The translations under genes and the position numbers were made by a program. The notes under the pieces were generated by a model, which was given only the letters and a program-made list of their open reading frames with translations, had not been told where the DNA came from and made no database searches. From positions 688,001-752,000 of the forward strand of contig JBAIAA010000259.1 in assembly GCA_037893245.1 (NCBI GenBank): a DNA stretch of 64,000 bases, in the 5' to 3' direction. How positions within the stretch are numbered: position 1 is the first letter of the stretch; every line of letters starts with the position of its first letter. Positions 1-9,935 of this stretch are shown piece by piece. This stretch comes from Crossaster papposus (Eukaryota > Echinodermata > Asteroidea > Velatida > Solasteridae).

Positions 1-165
1 CGTCACGAAGCCTCCACGAAGTCACCTCCTCGGCAGGCTTCATAATTTAGCCAAAAACGGAGCCTCTTGATGAAGCCAAAGCCAAAGCCTCCATTTGGTA
101 TGGGCTTCAAAATGGCGGAATGGAGACGAAGCCGAAGACGAAGCCAAAGCCGGGGGTTTGGAAAA
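1..165. repeat. Degenerate GAAGCC-rich simple repeat
   Basis: The stretch is built from variants of GAAGCC and AAAGCC, for example around 70-95 and 125-155. It abuts the DIRS reverse transcriptase exactly where the catalytic YLDD would be expected, so it marks the broken 3' end of that element. Confidence 0.6.
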
Positions 166-838
166 CAGCCTAGGTAGATGTAAAGACGTATATGCTGACG
201 ACGCAGGGCTGCCGCTATAATCTTGGTGATTCTGGTAAATACACGAGGAGCCGTGGAGAGGCCAAAGGGGAGACACTGTAACTGGTAGGTTATGTTCTGG
301 TAGATGAACTATAGAAACCTTTGATGGTTGACATGAATGGGTACATGGAGATACGCATCTTTCAAATCTAGGGATGTTGCCCACCAACCCCGAGGGAGGG
401 ACTGTAAGAAAGTGGCCATCAGAAAGTTAAATATAATCAGAAAGTTTTCATCCGAAAGTGCTTTGGTTGTATAAAGATGTTGAGGGACCGAAGGTTGATG
501 ATTGGCAGTCAATCGCCAGATTTCTTTGGAGCCAGAAAGAGTGTCGAGATGAATCCACGGGGTGAATTTCGAGGAAGAGGAACTATGTCTTTCTTTTATT
601 TCAGCGATAAAATTTCCTTTTCCAGGGAAGTCCGGCGAGCGCTGTCGAGGGGGACCGGTGTGGGTCGGTGAGGAAATAAGTGAGACTGAGTGGCGAAGTG
701 GTAAATTCTAGGCAATAGCCCAGAGAGACTGTCTGAAGAACCGTGTCCGTGGTAATTTGAGTCCATTTGTGAGAGAATTCCAAAAGACGACCCCCCACCG
801 GTCCTGGAGCCGGTGGAATGTGAATTGGATGAACTCTG
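166..838 (-). pseudogene. DIRS reverse transcriptase N-terminal fragment
   Basis: The minus strand encodes the start of a DIRS-type RT. At 601-798 it has GGRL..F...W..IT.D..VL, which matches the other DIRS copy at 32.8 kb. Near 375-410 it has SLDLKDAYLHVPIH (RT motif A region), and near 245-285 LPFGLSTAPRVFT (motif B region). These lie in different frames, so at least one frameshift separates them. Translation reaches RLY.YL at about 180 and then runs into GAAGCC repeat, so the catalytic aspartate pair is missing. It cannot encode an active enzyme. Confidence 0.82.
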
Positions 839-841
839 TAG

Positions 842-2051
842 TCACTGTCGTTTGAATCCTCTAGAGTATGTCGGTTTAGTGGGTGCTGTCTTGGTAGAGG
901 CGAAGGCTTGACGCCGAAAGCTGGATTTAGTGGAACCTCGGCTGAAAGAGACCTTGGGGCGACGAAAACGTGTGGTGTAGGAGCGACGAAAGGAACCTTG
1001 ATTGTTCCTATAGTCTTTTCCCGCTGTTTGTGTAGGCCAGGATGATGGCTTACATGAGGACTGACGACGAAGGTCTATTCTGTCAACAGCTTTCAGGCGT
1101 TTGGCTTCTTTCATTAAGACCTCGTTAAATTTAGTATCGAATAGGTCGTTGCCAATAAGGGGTAGACCTTCAACATGCTCTCTGGATCCATGGGAAGGCC
1201 AGAACAAGTTGTCAAGTAACAGTGATCGACGCAGTGAAGAAGTCATGGCTGCCCCATCAGTAAACTCTCGTCGGCAAGTGCCTAGACAGCCATCCATGAA
1301 TTTGGAGAAGACTGGAAGAAGATTCTAGTCCATTAATGATGGATCCTCAGAGGCACGTGCCAGTACGTCCGAAAGTGAGATGGAGAAACTCAACACCTTG
1401 GCTCCATGGCGCATGTGATGATCGATTCTTTCCAGAGATTTATTTAAATCTCTAGTGCGTTTATCAGAAAAGAGGTTTTTCTTGGTACCGCTTTCTGAAC
1501 GCAGTTTGTCTTTAACTTCAGAGGAAATCGTGGGGACTGTAAAGAAGTGGTTGGTGTCATCTGTATTGGGCTTGAATAGCAACGATTCCTGTCTGGGAAC
1601 TCTGTTTGAATTCTCTTTTTGGACTTTAGTGAAAACGCCCTCCAAAATATCCGAGCAGAAGCTGTCTACAGGGACTGCATGTTTTCCTGGGGCAGGTCTG
1701 ACGGGTTCTCTACGGATGATGCACCAGAGGATTCCTTAGGTGCGGAGGAGGAAATTTTAAAATACTACTCACTATAGGCATTACAAGGTTCCCTCGGTGT
1801 GAAATGGAAGTGTCCAGGTTTGTAAAATCTAGGTCCGAATCACTGGAGATCGGAGAGTAAGATCCAGAATGAGCGTAGCCTACGGAAGGGGAGATGGAGC
1901 GGCTATGGCTCCGTGAAGGAGATCTGGAACGATGTCGAATTCGGGAATGGGAGCGTGATGAATGGCGAGATGAACGGTGATAGATCCCAACCGGAACGTT
2001 GTCCCTGTCATAACGAGAGCGATAATGTCGAGCAGACGAATGGCTGTCATA
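842..2051 (-). pseudogene. DIRS gag-like core and Arg/Ser-rich region (downstream half)
   Basis: Two adjoining minus-strand frames (1645-1325 and 1297-842) align with the gag-like protein of the 31-35 kb DIRS copy. The shared blocks are a FF.VPT motif, a FSDK motif, and a segment LPLIGNDLFD...EAKRLK near 1105-1160. Downstream (about 850-1030) the product is rich in Arg, Ser, Phe and Lys, as expected for a nucleic-acid-binding tail. The stretch 1740-2051 encodes Arg/Ser dipeptides. The frame changes near 1300, so the ORF is broken. Confidence 0.75.
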
Positions 2052-2788
2052 TTGTAACGAAACAAGGTTTGTGTATGTACATGTAAATACAATGTGCTAG
2101 AAATTCCTTTTTTTTGTATAGCGCAAGCTGATTGTTCTTTTACCAGCCAACTCGCCTTTGTTTGTTTTTTAACTGGCCTGGACTGGCCTAAATACAATTG
2201 TTGCTTATAATCCTTAATAGGATTAACCCAATTCTTAAACTAATTTTATGCAAAGTACTTGAACAATACACTTACCTGTTGATCTGCCTCACCTGACTTT
2301 TCCTTTGTAGTCAACAGGGCTAGTCAGTATATAAACTGTGTCACAATACTTATCATGGAGGACTTGTGACTGGGTGCTGTAGGAGAGACACGTGTGTGTA
2401 TGTGTCTCTCTGAGTTTTAGATTTAATTTCGTCCTTGGTTGCCGGCCTCATGTGTCGTACATGTAAGTTTAATTTACATGCAGTTATGTGCCCATGCCCC
2501 CCTTTTCAGCCGTACTTGTTTATTGTATTGTAGGATTGTATAAGTTTTTAGTAGCGTTAGGTTGTATTCATTTTGGAGGGGCTTGCGTGTTATCCAGCAT
2601 GGATAACATGCCACGCAATTATATATTTGTTTTTTATTGCTGCTCAAACTGAATCCATACTGCCTAAATTGTATATAATAATTAAAAACCAAAAGACGTG
2701 GCTTTAAGAAATATAATTTGTTTTTTCGTTCATTTTTGTTGTGAGTTTTGGTTGTCCACTGGCGGATCCCAAGTGGGTTTCGTTACAA
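2052..2788. mobile_element. Non-autonomous TIR element with TA duplication (mariner/Tc1-like MITE)
   Basis: The ends are perfect 12-bp inverted repeats, TTGTAACGAAAC at 2052-2063 and GTTTCGTTACAA at 2777-2788. Each is flanked by TA (2050-2051 and 2789-2790). The element is AT-rich, 737 bp long and has no recognisable transposase. It sits inside the DIRS gag reading frame; the codons on either side are in register if the element and one TA are ignored, so the insertion is younger than the DIRS element. Confidence 0.85.
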
Positions 2789-3662
2789 TATGCTCTGGAA
2801 CGACGCCGAGAGTGAGAAAAATGTTCAGCATTCGCGGCCCCGTAATGGTCGTAGTGCGCCGAAGAACGGGGAAAATGGCCGCCCATGGCCTCGCGGTAGA
2901 CGGGGTAATTAGGTGGATATATTGGGGTATAAACTCCAGGAGATGTCACACGTGGACAATTAATCCCCTGGTTGCGAGGAACCGCAGGCGGATCAAACGA
3001 TTGGAATTGGCGGTGATCATTCTGGAAGTACGACCAGGCCGGTGGGTGATAGTCCGGGCGTGAATGGCTCTGCGACTCCCTGGTGAAATGGTGGGGAAAT
3101 TCTGATACTTGCGGGGATCGGGCGGATATACGTTGAAAATACACTCTCAGATAACCCGCAAGAACTGAAACTCACATTCACCGGTGGTGGAAAAACTGGT
3201 GGAATAGATGAACGACAGATACAGGGAATTACCGCCGAAGTTGTGGAACTAGTACATGTACTAGTATTATTAGTGTCAGTAGAAGTGTAGAACTGTGCGG
3301 GTGACGAAGCGCTAGTGCTGTCCTGCCACGCTATAAAAGCTTTCCACTGATTCCCAGACCAGTTGGATAGCACAAGGTTGGATAGCACAAGGGTTTTCTC
3401 GCGAACAGAGACGGCATTTGAAGCAAGACGTATGGATATCGAACTCCAAAGGCGATGGAAAAACTCCACACGATCTACATTTGATCTTCCTTAATGTCCT
3501 TTTTTCTGGTTTTAGTAGGCTCTGACATTGTGCTTGCGGAACTGTCGGAAATATAAGTCCGATAGACTGTAAAGTGCAACGGAAGAGCCAACGAATACGC
3601 ATGTACACTCTGTCAGTCGCGCTAAGAAAAAGGGGTGATTTACTATTGGGATTCTGGGACAT
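2789..3662 (-). pseudogene. DIRS gag-like N-terminal part with Cys/His cluster
   Basis: The minus-strand frame starting at 3662 has a C-X2-C ... H ... C-X2-C-X2-C-X4-C cluster (CRSC, then CFKCRLC and NPC) followed by W.S.ESFY. This resembles the short zinc-binding start seen in gag-like proteins of invertebrate DIRS elements. Frames 3469-3017 and 3144-2704 continue with Ser/Pro/His-rich and then Arg/Ser-rich sequence up to the TIR element. At least two frameshifts separate these pieces. The start at 3662 is the first Met of the Cys/His frame. Confidence 0.6.
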
Positions 3663-5260
3663 GCAGTCAGCAGTGTGGGCGTGCGTGGTGACGCAATCTT
3701 CTTTTGTTGTTGTCAGCGGAATTGCTTGCGCATTGAAAATGCATTAGTAGGTATCGGAGGTGATGTATTTTCTGTAATAGAATTTCATGTTCGTGAAGAC
3801 CTTATGTTTTTTCCGATGACTACGAGTGTGTTTGTTGAAATTCACCGTGAGCACGCTTGCAATTTGATTGTCGGCAATGTTTACAGAGCTCCTGGCACTT
3901 CACTTGATATTTTTTCACAAGTCTTTTGATTGTTGTCATACTGTTACCAGAGAGAAGAAGCTGTGTTAAATAATGGGTGATTTCAACCTTAATACATTTG
4001 TAGCTGTGATCATCAACCAACGGACGATTTCATCAACACCTTTTTTACTCCTATGGTTTCCGACCATTAATAGACAAGCCGACGCGTGTTACCCCCCGCA
4101 CTGCCACACTCACTGACAACATTCTCACTAACAATACTTGCGATGTTTCTTCAGATATACTTTATTCTGACCTCTCTGATCACTTTCCTCTCTTTCAGAT
4201 TACTCCCATCTGCTTCCAGAATTTACCTTCTTCCCGGAGGTCTTACATCACCAGGGATATTAATAACAATAATATCAATGCATTTATTTCAGATCTTGAA
4301 AAAAATGACTGGAGTGACGTGTATGATGCGGATGAAGTAGACGATGCTTATAATAATTTGTCTTTCCATCTTTTCCAGCCTATATAACTTTTACTTCCCG
4401 TATCGTATAAGAAATGAGGGCAGTTCTCACAGGAATCAACCAAGGATTTACCCGATCAATCACAAACTCCATCAATCATAAAAACAGACTCTACAAACGT
4501 TTTCTTCGTAATCGGAAATCCCACTGATGCAAACTCCCACAAGTACAGGGTCTAGCGTAACAACCCGACAGCTACATGTATCATCCGCACTGCTAAGAAA
4601 AAATCATTACGCCCAAAAGCTTGATGTTAATAAATTTAACATAAAAAGGGTGTGGCGGGAGATCAACCATATTATAGGAAGCAAACATCTGGTGGATCTT
4701 CCTGATAATATTTTTGACGGTACATGTAATTACAGCAATTCCCCTGACTTATCTGAGTCTTTCAATACTTACTTTTCTAACAATGGTGCATCTTTAGCGG
4801 CCAAAATTCCACCTGCTAATTTCTCTTTTTTCTCAAACTTCTTTGAAGTCACCGATGTTTGCAGGAAGCTTAACAACAGCACTATTGTCAAATAGTCTAT
4901 CTCATTTATCTACCGTCCTATACCTTCTCAATCTTTCCCTTTCCTCTGGCCACTTTCCTTCTAATCTCAAGATTGCCAAAGTTATTCCTATTTTCAAATC
5001 TGGAGATCGTCATGATATTCATAACTACATACCTATTTCTATCCTTCCCTTCTTTTCCAAAAAACCTTGAGACTTGTTTATAACCACCGTTCCTGTTTTA
5101 TCTCTCGTTTTCATTTCCTGTCTGATCACGAGTATGGCTTTCGCAGTAATCACTCCACCGATATGGCCCTCATACAGATTGTTGACAAATTCATCTCCCC
5201 GATAAAATTAGTGCCAATGGAGTTTGTATTGATCTCTCGAAAGCATTTGATACTATTGAC

Positions 5261-6463
5261 CAGGGTTTCCCCTTAGCGGTCGCCAGCTCGCCAAATGCGA
5301 CCCAAAACAGCCACGGACGACTCGAAACACTGCCTCGGTCGTCCGGCCGGCGAGTTAAAATATTGAATACATTACATGTGATTTCCCAGATCAACTGTTT
5401 ACTAGTGTACAGCAGTACCTTTACACAACAGTGCACGCGCACGTGCATTGCAGAGATAGGATCGATACAGATTCGCGATGTTTATAGCCTGCTTGCTAGG
5501 GCTAGCGCTAGCGCATGGCGCGCATGGCCTGTGCGGCACACATACATGTACATGTACATGTACATGTACCGGTACATCCCTACCGCAAGCGTACGTAAAA
5601 ACGGTGATGGTGCCAAAAAGCCATGTGCTCGCCCCATGCAACGCATGCATAATGCAGGCGCATTGTTGGATTGGTTTCCGCCGCACGCTTCAATGGACAA
5701 AGTTAAGGACCGAAACCAGTCCATGGCCGACATGCATGTATTTTTCCGTTACGCGAAATGGTCGAATTTGACATCGTAAGATGTAAAAATGCCTGGCAAA
5801 CAAACCTCAATGAAGAAAGTCATATCCTGCAGGTTAATTATCAGATCATGGTCGCCCTTTCCTATTTTTTTATTTTCTGTTAATGTATTTCTTTCGAGGT
5901 AGTAACGCTTGTCCTTCTTGAGCGATGTAGCGTGTTTCTACAAAATGTTCTACCGCGGCATGTTTCCTGCATTCTCCTGCATTCTGTTTACGCTTCGCCT
6001 TGTGTGGTGTGTTTGTCAGCTCGGCGTTCGTTCATCGTGTGAAAGATTGATTTAGGCCAACATTCTCCGGTTTTTTTCCAAAAATGTTTTCAACCTTAAA
6101 CATTTAATATGCTTTTACAATAACTCCGCCAGTTTTGTTGTCACATGCGAGGTTTAGTTTTGATAGCTTTTGTGGCGGATGCAAATTAAATCTTCCCGCA
6201 AGATCAGCGATTACAACAAGCAGTGGGCTGGCCGGCTGTGAAGTGCCGTGCCGTGCCCTGCCGTGCCGCGTTACGGCAATTTTACCGAACGCGCGGCGCG
6301 CTTTCGCGGAAGGTCGGACAATGCAGTTGGCGTTGCGTAACCTCGGTGAAAAACACAGTATGGCAAATGCACACGTGGCCACTGAAAATGCTTTCGGGCG
6401 ACTGAAAACTCTAATTAGGTAGCCCGGCGGGCCACTGAAAAAAAAAGTTAAGGGAAACCCCTG
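5261..6463. mobile_element. hAT-like non-autonomous element with 8-bp duplication
   Basis: The ends are CAGGGTTTCCCCTTAGC (5261) and the inverse of CAGGGGTTTCCCTTAAC (6463). They are flanked by a perfect 8-bp duplication, CTATTGAC, at 5253-5260 and 6464-6471. An 8-bp duplication and CAGGG ends are hallmarks of the hAT superfamily. It splits the RT codons of LINE A exactly at the duplication. No transposase is readable in its 1203 bp, and the open frames at 6104-6422 match nothing I know. Confidence 0.88.
5540..5572. repeat. TACATG microsatellite
   Basis: Repeats of TACATG occur inside the hAT-like element. The word is palindromic and common across this window. Confidence 0.8.
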
Positions 6464-7807
6464 CTATTGACCACTTTATTCGTATGTCCAAACTTGAGTT
6501 TTATGGAACTAGAGGTGTTGCCCTCCTCAGTTATCTTTCTAACATACAGCAGTTTACCTTTGTTCATAATTGTTTTTCGTCTAGGCAAGGCATTTGTCAC
6601 GGTGTTCCCCAAGGCCCTATTCTTGGTCCCCTTATATTTCTACTGTATATTAATGACCTGCCTAATTCTTCCTCGTCCCTCTCTTTTACGTTGTTTGCTG
6701 ATGATACTACTCTCTTGCATACTGGTCCAAATCTTCAGTCTCTTATTATATCTTTAAAATAATGTTGAACTCATTCAAGTTTCTTCGTGGTTCAGAGCAA
6801 ATAAACTCTCCTTGAATCATGGAAAAACAAAATACATGATTTTTTCTAAATCCTCTGTATATTATCCTAATACACATCCTAAAACTATCGACAATGTTCC
6901 CATCACTAGAGTTTCCTCTACTACATACGAACACCGACGTATTGGCTAAACTCCGTTCTTTTCTTCCTCAAGCGTCAATGACTCTTCTTTACAACTCTCT
7001 GATTCTTCATCACCTTGGCTATTGTAATATCGTCTGGGCACATGCAACTAACCACGGGCTCCATCCACTTCTCATTATACAAAAGCAAGCTTGTATAATC
7101 CACGTCAACATACTGCACCCCTTTTTACATCATTAAACATGCTTACACTAACCGACATTAATAAACTCCATATGGGTATTTTCATGTTTAAGTTTACTAA
7201 TAATCTTCTTCCACACTTCTTTTTGTTCATTCTTTACTTTCTACACTATAGGTAGAACATCAGGTATCATAACAAGCACAAATTTATTCTTGCCGTTCAC
7301 TCGCACATCTCACTCCTTAACACTCTGAAATACTATGGTCCGCGTCTCTGGGATTCTCTGGACGATTCCACCCGAAGCCAGTCGTCCGTTGGCAAATTTA
7401 AACACCATTATAAGAGGACTTTAATTTCCCATTATGTAACATAGCTTTTCTGCACCCGATTTCACTAAAACACATCGTACGTGCGACGCGTCGTAGGTGT
7501 ATTTATAGCACAACACAGTGACTGTTGTATATACCTATTCAACGCACAGTAAATAGCCGTCTGGTATTCAGCAGAGAGTCGTCGAACCTCTTCTCAGAAA
7601 GCTTTAAAAATGTCAATCACAATGGCTGACGTATGATGCATTTTTAACGAAAAACAAGCTTGTCCAGCTAATCTGAAATTTCAAGTGCAATATTAAAGGT
7701 TTATTCATATATGACTACGATTAATGTTTCATTTACAACTTCCCATACATTGTCCGAGTATTCTAGTCTCGTTTATTACATTTTTATGGCGTAAAACTGG
7801 CTATTTA

Positions 7808-8437
7808 GGCTGAGTTCACATAGGAGTACATAAATTGTATACTATTCCGGTATACGGTGCACGTTTTGCAGGGCACGCGGATAGCTTAAATCGAACAATG
7901 TAATTTCATAATACCAGGTCACATAAGAGGGCACTATTCGAAAAGGCCGTATACTATAGTATAGTACATGTATAGTGGGAATCGTGCGCGTTCAGTTTTA
8001 GTGCAGTGTATACCGTCCTGTTTGGATGTGGCAGCTGCAATTCGTGTGTACAGGCGTTCTAAATTTCCCCTATCACGATTTATAAACAATTTATTGCGTA
8101 GAATAGGGTAAGTTAGAAACAATAGAACTCCTTTGTACTCATTTTATTGCATTTTAAAAGCACATGCCTTCATACCGGTATGTACATGTTATACTATCAA
8201 CCAAATGATTTTTTTTTCAACAGGTAGCCAACGATGGATGATTACAAGCACACAGTCATTAAAAAAGTTCGACAGATGCCCCTGCTGTGTGATCCAGAAC
8301 ATGATGATTGTAAAAACAAGGACCAACGACAACAGGCCTGGGATAAGATTGAAAGTGAAATCGGGGCCAAAAGACCGCGTATAGCGAATACCGTATAGCG
8401 TATAGCGAATACCGTATACTCCTATGTGAACTCAGCC
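7808..8437 (+). mobile_element. Harbinger-like deletion derivative, TWA duplication, nested in family A MITE
   Basis: The inverted ends are GGCTGAGTTCACATAGGAGT at 7808 and its complement ending at 8437. They are flanked by TTA (7805-7807) and TAA (8438-8440). The related family A copy near 39014-39030 has an uninterrupted target with only three bases between the same flanks, which supports a 3-bp duplication. The element carries a piece of a MADF-type protein on the plus strand. TWA duplications and MADF/Myb partner proteins both point to PIF/Harbinger. Confidence 0.8.
8234..8398 (+). pseudogene. MADF/Myb-like DNA-binding exon remnant
   Basis: An ATG at 8234 opens 54 codons to a TAG at 8396-8398. 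The pattern is IKKVRQMPLLCDPEHDD, then KNKDQRQQAWDKIESEIG. This matches the first half of a MADF domain: a hydrophobic helix, a P.L.D..H..Y-type turn with Cys in place of Tyr, then R..AW..I. Upstream, a long pyrimidine tract ends in CAACAG at 8223, so it may be the second exon of a spliced gene. The rest of the domain is missing. PIF/Harbinger elements commonly encode such a protein beside the transposase. Confidence 0.7.
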
Positions 8438-9062
8438 TAAAAGACGTATCTTATTTTACGACGACCCAAATACACTTCGTAACTTACTACGTGTTACTTG
8501 CCGTTGTCAAGGTATTTGCGACGCATTGAACGCATCGTAACTTTAGTGAAATGGATCGTACGACGCGTCGCGAGATGCGACGCGTTACTCTTTGTAACTC
8601 GAGTTGCGACGCGTCGCAAAGTTTAGTGAAATCAGGTGCTGACCTCGTAACTACCGGTATGTTTTAATTTCACAAGTTGATTACTTTATTTATCCATTTC
8701 GTGAATTTGCATAGATTGTCTGTGTGCCTGTGTTTTTATGTTCGTGTTGTTTATTCTCAACAATGTCACTTTTGCATTTTCCTATGTCGTGTCACTGTTC
8801 CCCGTTTCTCTGTCTTTGTACGTTTTGTAATTGTTGTATATAGGCATTTCTACACAAGCTTCGGCTTTCAGAAAATGCCTCCATGCTTTCTGGTTTTTTT
8901 TATTTACGTATATAATTTATGTCGTTTTACATGTATCTTCATTCTACTTGAATTCAATTTTGTTATTATTTACGTCTGAATCATAAAGTTCATTTATGTT
9001 CTGGTTAAGTAGTTCATGTAATACTATTGTATTTGTCTAATCTGGTAAATACATGGAACATT

Positions 9063-9095
9063 GAAATCAATCAATCAATCAATCAATCAATAGGT
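9063..9095 (+). repeat. AATC microsatellite tail of LINE A
   Basis: Tandem AATC units follow the LINE 3' UTR and mark its 3' terminus. Confidence 0.85.
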
Positions 9096-9455
9096 ATGCA
9101 TTGAGGGGACATCGTGTTGACGTCATTTGGGTGTCATGTGACGTCAGATTAAATGTGCAGTATTTAAGACCATCTATCTCTGGAAGTATACAAGTCCGAT
9201 TGGGGTCAATCTTGGTATGCAAGTATTCCGGGATGCGCTACAGGTATAACCTAAGGTGACGTCATGATGACATCATCGGGTGGCATGTGACGTCACATTA
9301 AGGGTTTATTTTTCAATGTTTTAGACCTAGTTTTTGTCATTTACGTCATATTTGCCATCAATGAAATTTAAAGGGATGTCATGTCGTCATCATATGTCAG
9401 ACAATCATTTTAAGCAGTTGAAACAGCTGGTGTTAATCCGCAAACATATTTCTAG
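9096..9455 (+). mobile_element. Helentron-like non-autonomous (HINE) copy 1, 5' truncated
   Basis: The sequence shares the family text seen at 17.8-21.1 and 47.1-49.7 kb, such as GTCCGATTGGGGTCAA and GATGACATCATCGGGTG. It ends in a decayed hairpin region and CTAG at 9452-9455. A 3' hairpin followed by CTAG is the Helitron-type terminus. The 5' end is lost at the LINE boundary. Confidence 0.6.
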
Positions 9456-9935
9456 TTACTTTTCATTTTATGTGTACATTTGCCTTAATACAATTATTAT
9501 TATCAATTAAGATCAGAATCAACATGCACAGTTAGGTCTCCCCTAACTACATATCTGTCGAGCCACATTGGCTCGGAATAGACTTTGCTTTAACCCTCTT
9601 ATATACCGCGCAGTTACCATAGAGCTGTCAGACCTTTCAAAACCTTTCAAGTTTCCTGGACTAAAGGGTTTTGAAAGGTGAGAAAGCTGTCTGACAAAGA
9701 GGGCGCTCTCATATGAGCTGCCATGTTTTGTATTCTCTGTCACACTTGTCTTTTTAAATCCTTTTAAATCTGTGTTTATTTTAACCATCATCTTTTTATC
9801 AACACATGGATGTATTTTCCTGATGTTTCTGGATATTGAGGTACTGTTTTTATTCAGAATTCGACAATTTAAGGTACTTTTGACTGGATGTTTATTCTGG
9901 CCTGTGTGATCTGCTAAATCGACCTTCATGACACC

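Larger units (their letters stand above)
166..3662 (-). mobile_element. DIRS-like tyrosine-recombinase retroelement, 3' truncated
   Basis: Read on the minus strand, the order is a Cys/His N-terminal gag segment (from 3662), an Arg/Ser-rich gag region, a conserved gag core, and the start of reverse transcriptase. The blocks align by eye with the second DIRS copy at 31.1-35.3 kb, for instance NLFSDK versus RIFSDK and the shared EAKRLK. The tyrosine recombinase, RNase H and right terminal repeat are absent because the element ends inside RT at about 166. It is interrupted by a TIR element at 2052-2788. I found no inverted terminal repeat at the 3662 end, so that boundary is only the first readable codon. 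Confidence 0.8.
3744..7443 (+). pseudogene. LINE A ORF2: endonuclease and reverse transcriptase, multiply broken
   Basis: Endonuclease blocks are NVYRAPGTS at about 3878, MGDFNLN at 3973 and L.DNI.TNN followed by SDLSDHFPLF at 4110-4200, spread over several frames. RT blocks include HEYGFRSNHSTDMALI at 5122-5170 and the SKAFDTIDH motif, which is split by the hAT insertion at 5261. After the insertion come GVPQGPILGPLIFLLYINDLP (6600-6660) and the catalytic LFADDT at 6690. Between about 6915 and 6940 the usual FLG...DEHL segment is missing, so there is also a deletion. The C-terminal part ends with a stop near 7441. Many stops and shifts make it inactive. Confidence 0.85.
7453..8638. mobile_element. 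Harbinger-like MITE, family A, CTG duplication
   Basis: The ends are CACCCGATTTCACTAAA at 7453 and an inverted CACCTGATTTCACTAAA at 8638, flanked by CTG on both sides (7450-7452 and 8639-8641). Many copies of the palindromic word GACGCGTCG sit near both ends. The same family lies at 38826-47142. A 3-bp duplication of the CWG type fits PIF/Harbinger. It is inserted in the 3' UTR of LINE A and is itself interrupted by another element at 7808-8437. Confidence 0.82.
3744..9095 (+). mobile_element. LINE retrotransposon A, 5' truncated, CR1/L2-like
   Basis: The element starts inside its endonuclease domain, continues through reverse transcriptase and ends in an AATC-type microsatellite tail at 9063-9095. 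Such tails are usual for CR1/L2-group LINEs. It contains a hAT-like insertion (5261-6463) and a Harbinger-like insertion (7453-8638). Its 3' UTR therefore resumes at 8639 and runs to the tail. 5' truncation is the typical product of incomplete target-primed reverse transcription. The exact 5' junction, near 3720-3750, is not certain. Confidence 0.8.

Noticed and set aside
5363-5779. 138-codon frame with Tyr/Met repeats
   Set aside because: It reads through the TACATG microsatellite within a hAT-like element.
6104-6422. Overlapping 90-codon frames on both strands
   Set aside because: They are in the GC-rich right end of the hAT-like element, with no domain recognised.
9543-9929. 128-codon minus-strand frame before LINE B
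   Set aside because: It overlaps the LINE leader and piggyBac-like end; no known motif.
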